38,445 nucleotides of DNA from Halorubrum aidingense JCM 13560 (lineage in GTDB: Archaea > Halobacteriota > Halobacteria > Halobacteriales > Haloferacaceae): positions 1-38,445 of the forward strand of contig NZ_AOJI01000010.1 in assembly GCF_000336995.1 (NCBI RefSeq), given 5' to 3'. This document shows, piece by piece, positions 23,795 to 31,916 of this stretch; the stretch's first letter is position 1; every line of letters starts with the position of its first letter. A program made the translations under genes and the position numbers. The notes beneath the pieces were generated by a model. That model saw nothing but the letters and a program-made list of their open reading frames with translations. It was not told the origin of the DNA and searched no databases.

Positions 23795-24342
23795 GGGCGG
23801 AGCGATCCGCTAGCGACCTGCCCGACGACATCGCTATCGAGCCGGCCGCCCCCGACGACCGGATCGACGCGCTCCGCGTGCTCGACGCGGCGATGCTGGA
23901 GACGGACGTCGAGACCGTCGACGCCGCTATCGACGCCGGAGACGCCCTCGTCGCCCGGTTTAAAAGGACGAACGCGGTCGTCGGTGCGCTGGTCGCGACG
24001 CGCCCCGACCCGACCCGGCTCCACGTCGACGCCGTGGCCGTTCGGCGGGCGCGTCGCGGGCGAGGGATCGGCTCGGCGCTCGTCGCGAGGGCGATGCGGC
24101 GTGGCGAAACCGACCCCGAAATCGCCGTTGTCACGGCCGAGTTCAAACGAGACCTGGAGGATTTTTATACCGATCTGGGGTTCGCGATCGGCGGCGGGGT
24201 CGGCAGCGAGGCCAGCGACGACGTCGACGGCGAGGTCGGCGGCGGCGACATCGACGCGGTCGAGACGGAGCGCCTGCACGGTCGCTACCCGGTCGACGGT
24301 GGCGGCGCCGACGCCGTGGGAACCGGCGAACGACGCCGATAA
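23791..24342 (+). CDS. GNAT-family N-acetyltransferase
   Basis: The 183-residue protein shows the GNAT core. DDIAIEPAAPDDRIDALRVLDAAML opens the domain, VVGALVATRPDPTRLHVDAVAVRRARRGRGIGSALVARAM holds the acetyl-CoA-binding RRGRGIGSAL (near 84-93), and EFKRDLEDFYTDLGFAIGGG is the last part of the fold. The acceptor cannot be predicted; protein N-termini, lysines or small amines are all possible. Its GTG overlaps the stop of the SAMP2-like gene by 4 bases, and an internal TATA box gives it a second way to be expressed. Physical coupling to a lysine-targeting modifier is suggestive but not proof of a shared role. Confidence 0.88.
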   Translation: MRAERSASDLPDDIAIEPAAPDDRIDALRVLDAAMLETDVETVDAAIDAGDALVARFKRTNAVVGALVATRPDPTRLHVDAVAVRRARRGRGIGSALVARAMRRGETDPEIAVVTAEFKRDLEDFYTDLGFAIGGGVGSEASDDVDGEVGGGDIDAVETERLHGRYPVDGGGADAVGTGERRR

Positions 24343-24345
24343 ACG
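24339..24345 (+). promoter_or_regulatory. TATA box of rlmE overlapping the acetyltransferase stop codon
   Basis: GATAAAC includes the TAA stop of the previous gene and lies about 27 bases before the ATG at 24369, giving a leaderless rlmE transcript. Confidence 0.5.
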
Positions 24346-24368
24346 GCCGGACGGTCTACGACGGGCCA

Positions 24369-25160
24369 ATGAGCGGAAAAGACGACTACTACAACCGGTC
24401 GAAACAGCAGGGCTATCGCGCCCGGTCGGCCTACAAGCTGAAACAGCTCGACGAGGAGGCCGACCTCTTCGACAGCGGCGACACCGTCGTCGACCTCGGT
24501 GCCGCCCCGGGCGGCTGGCTGCAGATCGCCGCCGAAGAAGTGGGCGAGTCGGGTACCGTCGTCGGCGTCGACCTCCAGCGCATCGACGACTTCGACGACC
24601 ACGACGTGGAGACGATCCGCGGCGACATGACCCAGGAGCGCACTCGCCACTACCTGCGGGAAGCGATCGGCGAGCGCGGCGCGGACGTGGTCATCTCGGA
24701 CATGGCGCCGAACATGACCGGCGAGTACAGCCTCGACCACGCGCGGTCGGTCCACCTCGCGCGGCAGGCGTTCGACGTGGCCGAGGAGCTGCTCGCGCCC
24801 GGCGGCGACTTCGTCGTGAAGGTGTTCCAGGGCGAGGACCTCGACGCGTTCCGCGAGGACGTTCGCGACGAGTTCCAGTACCTCCGGACCGTCTCCCCGC
24901 CGGCCTCCCGAGACTCCTCCTCGGAGGTGTACCTCGTCGCGAAGGGGTTGATCACGGCGCCCGTCGAGACGGGCGACCGACTGGAGGTGACCGTCGAGGA
25001 ATTGGGCGACGAGGGCGACGGCATCGCGTACGTCGAAGGCTACTCTCTGTTCGTCTCCGACGCGGCGGTCGGCGAGACGCTCGAGGTCGTCGTCACCGAC
25101 GTCAAGCCGCGGTTCGGCTTCGCCGAGCGCGCGGCCCCCGCGAGCGGCGAACAGGAGTAA
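24369..25160 (+). CDS. rlmE: RlmE/FtsJ-type rRNA 2'-O-methyltransferase with TRAM domain
   Basis: The 263-residue enzyme transfers methyl from S-adenosylmethionine to a ribose 2'-OH in 23S rRNA. The start YYNRSKQQGYRARSAYKLKQLDEE is the FtsJ substrate-binding stretch, with K23. DLGAAPGGWLQIA (42-54) binds the cofactor. The catalytic tetrad is visible as K23, D111 (in ISDMAPN), K151 (in VVKVFQG) and E186 (in SSSEVYLVAKG). A TRAM RNA-binding domain is fused at about 198-258 (APVETGDRLEVTVEELGDEGDGIAYVEGYSLFV), as usual in haloarchaeal copies but absent from bacterial RlmE. It ends 47 bases before the convergent zinc-ribbon gene. Confidence 0.95.
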   Translation: MSGKDDYYNRSKQQGYRARSAYKLKQLDEEADLFDSGDTVVDLGAAPGGWLQIAAEEVGESGTVVGVDLQRIDDFDDHDVETIRGDMTQERTRHYLREAIGERGADVVISDMAPNMTGEYSLDHARSVHLARQAFDVAEELLAPGGDFVVKVFQGEDLDAFREDVRDEFQYLRTVSPPASRDSSSEVYLVAKGLITAPVETGDRLEVTVEELGDEGDGIAYVEGYSLFVSDAAVGETLEVVVTDVKPRFGFAERAAPASGEQE

Positions 25161-25207
25161 CCGGGGCGCTTTGTCGCGACGACGGTGTCGCCGTCGGATC
25201 GCCGCCG

Positions 25208-25348
25208 CTACGCCGTGGAAAAGTCGTCCTCGGCGGCGGCGGTCGTACAGACCGGACAGCCCGTCTCGAGGATCGTCTCCCGCATCTCGTCGTTGACCTC
25301 GATGGTCTGTGCGCAGTCCGAGCAGGTGAATTGGACAGTCGTCAACAC
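25208..25348 (-). CDS. 46-residue zinc-ribbon protein (DUF7560-like)
   Basis: Translation from GTG gives MLTTVQFTCSDCAQTIEVND...ETGCPVCTTAAAEDDFSTA. Two CxxC pairs (CSDC at 9-12, CPVC at 31-34) form a single zinc ribbon. Haloarchaea have many such micro-proteins, and this one resembles DUF7560 members as I recall them. Function is unknown; roles in adaptation and biofilm are reported for some haloarchaeal zinc micro-proteins. A TTTATATC box lies about 38-43 bases upstream, and an inverted repeat sits directly before the start codon. An ATG alternative is absent. Confidence 0.82.
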   Translation of the reverse strand: MLTTVQFTCSDCAQTIEVNDEMRETILETGCPVCTTAAAEDDFSTA

Positions 25349-25391
25349 TGGTCCTCTCTCGTCTCGCGGAGAGGGTACCAGACGATATAAA
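25348..25391 (-). promoter_or_regulatory. Promoter of the zinc-ribbon gene with an inverted repeat over the start site
   Basis: On the minus strand TTTATAT (25385-25391) predicts a start near 25362. An inverted repeat of 11-base arms (25348-25358 against 25369-25381, with a two-base bulge) surrounds that point and reaches the first base of the GTG. It could be an operator or, if transcription starts earlier, a hairpin that masks the start codon. Confidence 0.5.
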
Positions 25392-25469
25392 TGACCGGCT
25401 TCCGGCCGAGGACCCGGCTCCGGTCGCCGTCCGTGCCTCGATCCGTTCGCGTCGCAGTGCGCTCGCGCC

Positions 25470-26225
25470 TCAGTCCGTCCGCGGGACCGCGTAGGCGCCG
25501 ACGGCGAGGAACCCGACCGCGAGGGCGGCGAGGATCGCCAACTCGCCCGCCCACGGGCCGCCTTCGAAGGTGATCGCCCGCGTCCCCCGCGCGAAGTACG
25601 TCAGCGGCGAGGCCGCGACCGCCGGGAGGAACCACTCAGGGAGCAGTTCGGGCGGAACGAACGTCTCGGAGAGGAACAGCAGGGGGAGCGCAACCGTGTT
25701 GCTGGCGGCGATCACGCCGTCCTGCGAGTCCGAGAGCGCACCGAGGATCGCCCCGAGCCCGCAGAAGAGTGCGACGCCGACGGCGACGAAGACGGGGAGG
25801 ACCGCCAGCGCGGGCGAGACGACGAGTTCGGCGTCAGTCACCGCGAGCACGAGCCCGAAGATAAGCAGGCTCGCCGCGCCGATGATCGCGATGTTGACCA
25901 GCGTGTGCGCGATCAGCCACTCGCCGCGCGAGAGCGGCGTCGTCGCCAGCTTTTCGAACCGCCCGCCGTCGCGGTGGCGCGCGATCTCGGAGCCGACCCG
26001 CGAGAGCGGCGTGAAGAGGACGACGACCGCGAGGTAGCCGGGGATGTAGTAGCCCGCGGGCTCCGCGAACAGGCCGCCCCCGGTCGGCTGAGTCCGGACC
26101 AGCGCGCCGAAGATGACGACGAGGATCACCGGGAAGAAGAAGGTGAAAAACACCGCCGTCCGCCGGCGCAGGAACGACCGAGCCGCCGCGACGGTTTCCG
26201 TCCCGATCCGTCCGAGCCGGCTCAT
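25470..26225 (-). CDS. ABC-2 type transporter permease
   Basis: The 251-residue protein has six hydrophobic segments in the ABC-2 export pattern. AVFFTFFFPVILVVIFGAL comes near 29-47, then the YYIPGYLAVVVLFTPLSRVGSEIARHRDGGRFEKLATTPLSRGEWL coupling region, and a long C-terminal half with SETFVPPELLPEWFLPAVAASPLTYFARGTRAI. This pattern is seen in drug, polysaccharide and other exporters and does not reveal the cargo. Its ATG overlaps the stop of the ATPase gene by 4 bases (ATGA), so the two form a coupled half-transporter pair in the cytoplasmic membrane. No dedicated substrate-synthesis genes lie nearby. Confidence 0.92.
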   Translation of the reverse strand: MSRLGRIGTETVAAARSFLRRRTAVFFTFFFPVILVVIFGALVRTQPTGGGLFAEPAGYYIPGYLAVVVLFTPLSRVGSEIARHRDGGRFEKLATTPLSRGEWLIAHTLVNIAIIGAASLLIFGLVLAVTDAELVVSPALAVLPVFVAVGVALFCGLGAILGALSDSQDGVIAASNTVALPLLFLSETFVPPELLPEWFLPAVAASPLTYFARGTRAITFEGGPWAGELAILAALAVGFLAVGAYAVPRTD

Positions 26226-27298
26226 CGGTCGCCTCCGTCGGCCGCCTCGGCGCCCTTGTTCGGTGGTCCCTCGACGCCATCGGTTTCCTCACGACCTCCG
26301 TCCCTGGGAGAGTACTCCTCACCGGTGAGGCGCAGGTACACGTCCTCTAACGAGGGCACGGACCACGCGAGCGATTCGAAGTCGACCCCGGCCGCGTCGA
26401 GGGCGTCGACCGCGTCTCCGATCGCTTCGGGCCGGACTCCCCGAATCCGTAGGCCGTCGGCAGACGACTCGACGAGACGGGCGCTCGACACCGCCGCCGC
26501 CACCGCCTCGACGACGGCGTCCGGCGCGCTCTCGTCGAGGGACACCTCCAGCCGCGGTTCGCCCCCGTGCTCGGCGATCAGTTCGTCCGGCGGTCCGACG
26601 GCCACGACCCCGCCGTCGCGGAGCAGCGCCACCCGATCGGCGAGCCGCTCGACCTCGTCCATCGCGTGGCTGGTGAGGAAGACGGTCGTGCCGCCGTCGG
26701 CGAGTCGCTCGATCAGCCGGTGGATCGAGCGTCGACCGGCCGGATCGATGCCCGTCGTCGGCTCGTCCAAAAAGAGGAGGTCCGGGTCGTTGACGATGGC
26801 GGTCGCGACGCAGGTCCGCCGCTGCTGTCCGCCCGAGAGTGTCTCGTACCAGGCGTCCGCGTCGTCGGCCATCCCGACGTCCCGCAGGACCGACTCGGTG
26901 TCGCGGGCCTCGTCGTACAGCCCCCCGTAGTAGTCGACCAGCTCGGTCGCGGTGAGTCGCTCGGGCGGGCCGAACGACTGCGGGAGGAGGCCGATCCGCT
27001 GCGGATCGACGTCTCGGGGCGGGACGCCGAACACCCGGAGGTCGCCCTCGGCGGCCGTCGTCCCCGTGAGCGCCCGGACGAGCGTCGTCTTTCCGGCGCC
27101 GTTGGGACCGATGAGCCCGAACACCTCGCCGGGCTCGACCGCGATGTCGACCCCGTCGAGCGCGACGACGTCGCCGTACGACTTCCGGACGCCCTCGCCG
27201 ACGACGACCGGTTCGGGGCCGGTGGGAGTCCGGTCACCGTCCGCCTCGCTGTCCGTCTCACCGACCGCGGACGCCGACGCGGCCGCTGTCTCGTTCAT
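26222..27298 (-). CDS. ABC transporter ATP-binding protein (ABC-2/DRA family)
   Basis: The 358-residue protein carries a single nucleotide-binding domain. Walker A is GPNGAGKTT (64-72), the Q-loop is LLPQSFG (104-110), the signature is LSGGQQRR (154-161) and Walker B is LLFLDEP (174-180), followed by the H-loop in TSHAMDEVERLADRVALL. About 100 residues beyond the core form a C-terminal domain, as in multidrug and DRA-type exporters. The first 28 residues are acidic and poorly conserved, so a slightly later start is possible. It is first in a two-gene operon with the permease and divergent from folCP. Confidence 0.93.
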   Translation of the reverse strand: MNETAAASASAVGETDSEADGDRTPTGPEPVVVGEGVRKSYGDVVALDGVDIAVEPGEVFGLIGPNGAGKTTLVRALTGTTAAEGDLRVFGVPPRDVDPQRIGLLPQSFGPPERLTATELVDYYGGLYDEARDTESVLRDVGMADDADAWYETLSGGQQRRTCVATAIVNDPDLLFLDEPTTGIDPAGRRSIHRLIERLADGGTTVFLTSHAMDEVERLADRVALLRDGGVVAVGPPDELIAEHGGEPRLEVSLDESAPDAVVEAVAAAVSSARLVESSADGLRIRGVRPEAIGDAVDALDAAGVDFESLAWSVPSLEDVYLRLTGEEYSPRDGGREETDGVEGPPNKGAEAADGGDR

Positions 27299-27393
27299 AC
27301 GTCGTTCGTCGGGCGGCCGCGCGCGTAAGGGTTGCTCTTCGGGTCGGCGGTTCCTCCACCTCGGCCGGGATGCGTCCGGGTCCGTCCCGCACG

Positions 27394-27469
27394 CCGGTCC
27401 GTCTCCACTCCGTCCCCGGTCCATCCCCACTCCGTCCCCGGTTCGTCCCCAGCCCGTCCCCGGTCCGTT
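27394..27469. repeat. 22-bp tandem repeat with an underlying 11-bp CCCC-N7 period, upstream of folCP
   Basis: Three 22-base units begin at 27394, 27416 and 27438, followed by a 10-base partial copy. Within them five CCCC tracts are separated by exactly seven bases, so equivalent tracts recur every 11 bases, one helical turn. On the minus strand this is five GGGG tracts with 7-base loops, which meets the usual rule for a G-quadruplex. It fills most of the divergent spacer between the ABC operon and folCP. Confidence 0.8.
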
Positions 27470-27502
27470 ACGCCTAAGCGACGCCGAACCGACCCACGGC
27501 GT

Positions 27503-30304
27503 ATGCACTACCACGAGGCGGCGGCGTTCCTCTTCGACCTCCGCCGCTTCTCGGTCAAACCGGGGACCGAGCGCGTTGCGGCGCTGTTAGACCGACTCGG
27601 GAACCCCGAGGACGACGTGCCGTTCGTGCAGGTCGCGGGCTCGAACGGGAAGGGCAGCACGGCGCGCATGACCGAGTCCATCCTGCGCGAGGCCGGACTC
27701 TCGGTCGGGCTCTACACCTCCCCGCACCTCTCCGCGCTCGCCGAGCGGATCCGCGTCGACGGGCGGCAGGTGACCGAGGACGCGGTCACCGATTTCGTCG
27801 AGGAAGTGAAGCCGTGGCTGGTCGAGCGCGCGGCGGCGGGCGAGCCCCTCACCTTCTTCGAAGTCGTCACGGCGATGGCGATCCACGACTTCGCGCGGCG
27901 CGAGGTCGACGTCGCCGTGCTGGAGGTCGGCCTCGGCGGCGAGTACGACGCGACGAGCGCGGTCGACCCCGTCGCGACCGCCGTCACCAACGTCTCGCTC
28001 GAACACACGGCCGTCCTCGGCGACACGATAGCCGAGATCGCCCGCACCAAGGCCCGGATCGCGACCGCCGGTGCGCCCCTCGTGACGGCCTGTGAGGGCG
28101 AGGCGCTCGACGTCGTCCGCGAGGTCGCCGCCGACGCGGGAGCGGCCGTCGCGACGGTGGCGAGGGGAGACGACGAGGGAGCCGGCGGCGAGGCCGGTGG
28201 GGCCGGCGAAACCAACGGGAACGGCGGGGACGACGGGAACGGCGGGGACGACGGGAACGGCGGGGACGACGGGAACGACGACGACCCGACCCTCTCGGTC
28301 GCCTACGAGGGTCGGGTGAGCCCGACCGACGCCGAGGTGACGCTGTCCGGCGAGGTCGACGGCACCTATCGGGTCCCCCTCGTCGGCGACCACCAGGCGA
28401 CGAACGCGGGGGTCGCGGTCGCGCTGGCGCGCCGGACGGCGGCCGCGGTGGACGCGGAAGTGGACGGAGACGCGGGGGCGAACAGAGACGCGGGGGCGGA
28501 CAGAGACGCGGGACACGAGGGAGCCCCGATTCCCGACGCGGCGGTCCGAGACGGACTCGCGCGGGCGACGTGGCCCGGCCGGTTCGAGGTGCTCGACACC
28601 GCGCCGCTGACGGTGCTCGACGGCGCGCACAACCCGGCGGCCTGCCGGACGCTCGCGGGGACGCTCGCCGAGTACGACTACGCGGACCTCCACCTCGTGT
28701 ACGGCGCGATGCACGACAAGGACCACGCGGGCGCGGCGGCCGCCCTCCCCGAGGCGGCCTCGGCCATCACCTGCCGGCCGGACCTCGACCGCGCGGAGGA
28801 CCCGGAGGTGCTGGCGGCCGCGCTCCGGACCGCCGGTATCGAGGAGGTGACCGCCGGTGAGGACGTGGCTCGCGCGCTGGAGCTCGCCGTCGGTCGCGCC
28901 GCTCCGAACGACTGCGTCCTGCTCGTCGGCTCGCTGTTCGCGGTGGCGGAGGCTCGGGCGGCGCACATGCGGACCGTGACGCCGCGGGCGGGAGCGTCCC
29001 GGTCCCCCGCGGCGGCCGGCTGGGCCGACGGCATCGATGGCGCGGCCCGGTACGAGCGGCTCGAACACCGGGTGCTCACGCTGCGGCTGCGCGGCGACCG
29101 CGCGGAGCGGATCGCGGCCGAGATCCGCGCGGTCGGCGGCGAGGCGTCGATCGGCGGACTGGGAGCGGGCGGGGGACGGATCCCCGGCGGCGAGCGAGTC
29201 CCGGTCACGCTCGCGGGGACGCTCGCGGCCTACCGCGACCTGCTCGGTCGACTCCGCGCCGTCGACGACGGCGGATTCCTCGGGATCGCGGACGATATCG
29301 CCCGCCGTCTCGGAGTCGGTGGCGGCCCCGGCGACGCCGCCGCTGTCGACACCAGTGCCGCCAACACCGCTCCCGACGACGACACCGTCGCCGCCGACGC
29401 CGGCACCGCCGCCTACCCCTGGACCGACGGCACCGCCGTGATGGGCGTGCTCAACGTCACCCCCGACTCGTTCCACGACGGCGGCCGGCACGCGGCCTTA
29501 GAGGACGCGGTGGCGGGCGTCGAGCGCATGGTCGACGCCGGGGTCGACATCGTCGACGTCGGCGGCGAGTCAACTCGTCCGGGCGCGGAGCCGGTTCCCG
29601 TCGGGGAGGAGATCGACCGGGTCGTCCCGACGGTCGAGGCGATCCGATCGGTACCGGCGGTCGCCGACGGAGACGTGCTCGTTTCGATCGACACCCGAAA
29701 GCCGGCGGTCGCGGAGGCGGCGCTGGCGGCGGGCGCGGACGTCATCAACGACGTCACCGGGCTGGCGGACCCCGAGATGCGCGAGGTCGTCGCCGCCGCC
29801 GACTGTCCGGTCGTTCTGATGCACAGCCTCGACGCACCGGTCGATCCGACGAACGAGCCGGAGTACGACGACGTGGTGAGCGACGTCATCCGCGACCTCC
29901 GCGAGCGACTCGCGCTCGCCGACACCGCCGGGATCGACCGGGAGAAGGTGATCGTCGACCCCGGACTCGGTTTCGGGAAGTCGGCCGCGGAGGGGTTCGA
30001 ACTGATCGACTGCGCGGGGGAGTTCGCCGCGCTCGACTGCCCGGTGCTGATCGGCCATTCGCACAAGTCGATGTTCGAGACGGTGGACCGCGGACCGGAG
30101 GACCGCGAACACGCGACCGTCGCCGCGACCGCGCTCGCGGCGGACCGCGGCGCCGACATCGTGCGAGTCCACGACGTGGCGGAGAACCGGGCGGCCGTCG
30201 ACGTCGCGAAGGCGGTCAACGGCGGGGTGCGGGAGACCGAGGCGCACGGGGGCGGTGAGGTCGACGAGACGACAGGGACTGACAGCGACGCTGACGTCGA
30301 GTGA
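27503..30304 (+). CDS. folCP: Fused folylpolyglutamate synthase/dihydropteroate synthase (FolC-FolP)
   Basis: The 933-residue protein unites two folate enzymes. The N-terminal half (about 1-490) is FolC: GSNGKGST at 46-53 binds ATP, TSPHLSALAERIRVDG and VAVLEVGLGGEYDATSAVDP follow, and VLDGAHNPAACRTLAGTL marks the C-terminal domain. The last 290 residues are dihydropteroate synthase: GVLNVTPDSFHDGG (near 647), VDVGGESTRPGAEPV (near 684), VSIDTRKPAVAEAAL, and LIGHSHKSMF. FolC adds glutamate to (dihydro)folate, while DHPS joins the pterin to p-aminobenzoate. A similar fusion is known in Haloferax volcanii. Between them, about 500-620, lies a region I cannot assign. Two 18-bp repeats encode disordered insertions in the FolC part. 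ATG 27503 is the first good start. Confidence 0.94.
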   Translation: MHYHEAAAFLFDLRRFSVKPGTERVAALLDRLGNPEDDVPFVQVAGSNGKGSTARMTESILREAGLSVGLYTSPHLSALAERIRVDGRQVTEDAVTDFVEEVKPWLVERAAAGEPLTFFEVVTAMAIHDFARREVDVAVLEVGLGGEYDATSAVDPVATAVTNVSLEHTAVLGDTIAEIARTKARIATAGAPLVTACEGEALDVVREVAADAGAAVATVARGDDEGAGGEAGGAGETNGNGGDDGNGGDDGNGGDDGNDDDPTLSVAYEGRVSPTDAEVTLSGEVDGTYRVPLVGDHQATNAGVAVALARRTAAAVDAEVDGDAGANRDAGADRDAGHEGAPIPDAAVRDGLARATWPGRFEVLDTAPLTVLDGAHNPAACRTLAGTLAEYDYADLHLVYGAMHDKDHAGAAAALPEAASAITCRPDLDRAEDPEVLAAALRTAGIEEVTAGEDVARALELAVGRAAPNDCVLLVGSLFAVAEARAAHMRTVTPRAGASRSPAAAGWADGIDGAARYERLEHRVLTLRLRGDRAERIAAEIRAVGGEASIGGLGAGGGRIPGGERVPVTLAGTLAAYRDLLGRLRAVDDGGFLGIADDIARRLGVGGGPGDAAAVDTSAANTAPDDDTVAADAGTAAYPWTDGTAVMGVLNVTPDSFHDGGRHAALEDAVAGVERMVDAGVDIVDVGGESTRPGAEPVPVGEEIDRVVPTVEAIRSVPAVADGDVLVSIDTRKPAVAEAALAAGADVINDVTGLADPEMREVVAAADCPVVLMHSLDAPVDPTNEPEYDDVVSDVIRDLRERLALADTAGIDREKVIVDPGLGFGKSAAEGFELIDCAGEFAALDCPVLIGHSHKSMFETVDRGPEDREHATVAATALAADRGADIVRVHDVAENRAAVDVAKAVNGGVRETEAHGGGEVDETTGTDSDADVE
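28217..28282 (+). repeat. 18-bp tandem repeat in the FolC domain
   Basis: Three perfect 18-base units start at 28217, 28235 and 28253, with a partial fourth. Each encodes GNGGDD. The array inserts a flexible acidic loop in FolC and keeps frame. Confidence 0.85.
28468..28512 (+). repeat. Second 18-bp tandem repeat in the FolC domain
   Basis: Two near-identical 18-base units at 28468 and 28486, and half of a third, encode a (D)AGANR/DAGADR-like segment. Unit sequence differs from the array 250 bases earlier, but the length is the same. Confidence 0.75.
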
Positions 30305-30358
30305 GCCGCACCCGGCGAATGACGGCAGCGTTTTCCTTCGTGGCCACCTCGCGTCGGT

Positions 30359-31795
30359 ATGGCCCGGCGTCTGCTGCTCGGCTGTAGCGCGGTCGGGAAC
30401 ACGCTCGTCGAGCGCACCCGCGAGGAGCGCGGCGAACTCGTCGCGATCACCGACGACACCGGGTGGGCGTCGACGCTGCGCGACCGCAACGTCGCCACCG
30501 TCGAGGCCGACCCGACGGACCCGTCCACGTATCCGGACACCGCGACGGTGGTGTTGGTGGCGAGCGACGACCCCGGGCAAAACGTCGCCGCCGCGGAGGC
30601 GGCCCGGCGACGGTACCCCGACGCGATGATCGTCGCGCACATCGGCACGAACCCGACCGCGGCCCAACAGGACGCCCTCGAGGCGGTCGCCGACCGCGTC
30701 GTCGACCCCGTGGAGGCGGTCGTCTCTCGCGTCCGGGAGGCGACCGGAGTCGACGCCAGCGAGGAGCCGCCTCGGCTGTTCTCGACCCTGCGCTCCTTCT
30801 CCGGCCCGTTACTCGTCGTCGCGCACGACAACCCCGACCCCGACGCCATCGCGAGTGCGATCGGACTGGCCCGCGTCGCCGAATCGGCCGGCGTCCCCGC
30901 GGACCCCTGTTACGGCGGCGAAATCGCCCACCAAGAGAACCGCGCGATGGTGAACTTACTCGACCTCTCGCTGCGGACCGTCGACGGGATCGATCTCGAC
31001 GACTACGGCGGGATCGCTTTGGTCGACCACTCGCGCGCCGGGATCAACGACAGCCTCCCCGAGGGGCATCCCGTCGACATCGTCGTCGACCACCACCCGC
31101 CGCGGGGACCGGTCGCGGGCTCGTTCGTCGACATCCGCCCCGACGCGGGCTCGACGAGCACGCTCATCGCGGAGTACCTCGGTCGCCTCGGCATCGAACC
31201 GACGCGCGAACTCGCCACCGCCCTGCTGTACGGGATCCGGATCGACACGAAGGACTTCACGCGGTCGACGTCGATCCCGGACTTCGAGGCGGCGGCGGCG
31301 CTGTCGGAGCACGCCGACGAGTCGACGCTCGAACGCGTCGAGAGCCCGAGCGTGAGCCCGGAGACGCTTCGCGTGCTCGCGGCCGCCATCGAGGGGCGCG
31401 ACGTTCGCGGGTCGACCGTCGCCTCGTGCGTCGGCGAGATCACCGACCGCGACACGCTCGCCCAGGCGGCCGAGCGCCTCCTGAACCTGGACGGCGTCGC
31501 CGTCACCTTCGTCTACGGCTACATGGACGGCGTTATCTACGGCTCCGCGCGAGCGCGCGGCGCCGACCTCGACATCGGCGAGCTGCTTCGGGACGCGCTC
31601 GATCCAGTCGGGTCCGCCGGCGGTCACGCGACGATGGCCGGCGCGCAGGTGCCGCTGGGGATTTTAGAGGAGGTCTCCGAGTCCGAGTCGTTGCCGGAGG
31701 TTGTCGAGACGTTCGTCTCCGGGCGCTTTTTCGAGGCGCTCGACGACGCGCCGACCCCGCCGAGCGGGGCGGTCTCGGAGTTCTCGACCGACTGA
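30359..31795 (+). CDS. DHH/DHHA1 phosphoesterase with an N-terminal RCK/TrkA-N-like domain
   Basis: The 478-residue protein begins with a Rossmann-like domain (about 1-125: RRLLLGCSAVGNTLVERT, then VVLVASDDPGQNVAAAEAAR) that resembles the NAD-binding TrkA-N/RCK module of potassium channels. A DHH phosphoesterase follows. HDNPDPDAIASA (156-167), LVDHSRAG (221-228) and VDHHPPRG (243-250) hold the metal-binding Asp and His residues, and the DHHA1 substrate motif GGHATMAGAQ lies near 421. DHH-DHHA1 enzymes include cyclic-di-AMP phosphodiesterases, nanoRNases and RecJ-type nucleases. The coupling to an RCK-like domain fits a link to potassium or cyclic-di-AMP control, but this is inference. It stands alone with a weak upstream promoter. 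Confidence 0.88.
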   Translation: MARRLLLGCSAVGNTLVERTREERGELVAITDDTGWASTLRDRNVATVEADPTDPSTYPDTATVVLVASDDPGQNVAAAEAARRRYPDAMIVAHIGTNPTAAQQDALEAVADRVVDPVEAVVSRVREATGVDASEEPPRLFSTLRSFSGPLLVVAHDNPDPDAIASAIGLARVAESAGVPADPCYGGEIAHQENRAMVNLLDLSLRTVDGIDLDDYGGIALVDHSRAGINDSLPEGHPVDIVVDHHPPRGPVAGSFVDIRPDAGSTSTLIAEYLGRLGIEPTRELATALLYGIRIDTKDFTRSTSIPDFEAAAALSEHADESTLERVESPSVSPETLRVLAAAIEGRDVRGSTVASCVGEITDRDTLAQAAERLLNLDGVAVTFVYGYMDGVIYGSARARGADLDIGELLRDALDPVGSAGGHATMAGAQVPLGILEEVSESESLPEVVETFVSGRFFEALDDAPTPPSGAVSEFSTD

Positions 31796-31916
31796 TCGGT
31801 CCCGATCGTCGGCCCGCGTCGGCACCCCACCCGTTCACCCCCACCGCCGAGCCGCCGGGTCGTGGGTCCCGTCCGAGGGCGCAACCTACATACTTCACGG
31901 TGGCGAACACCGACAT

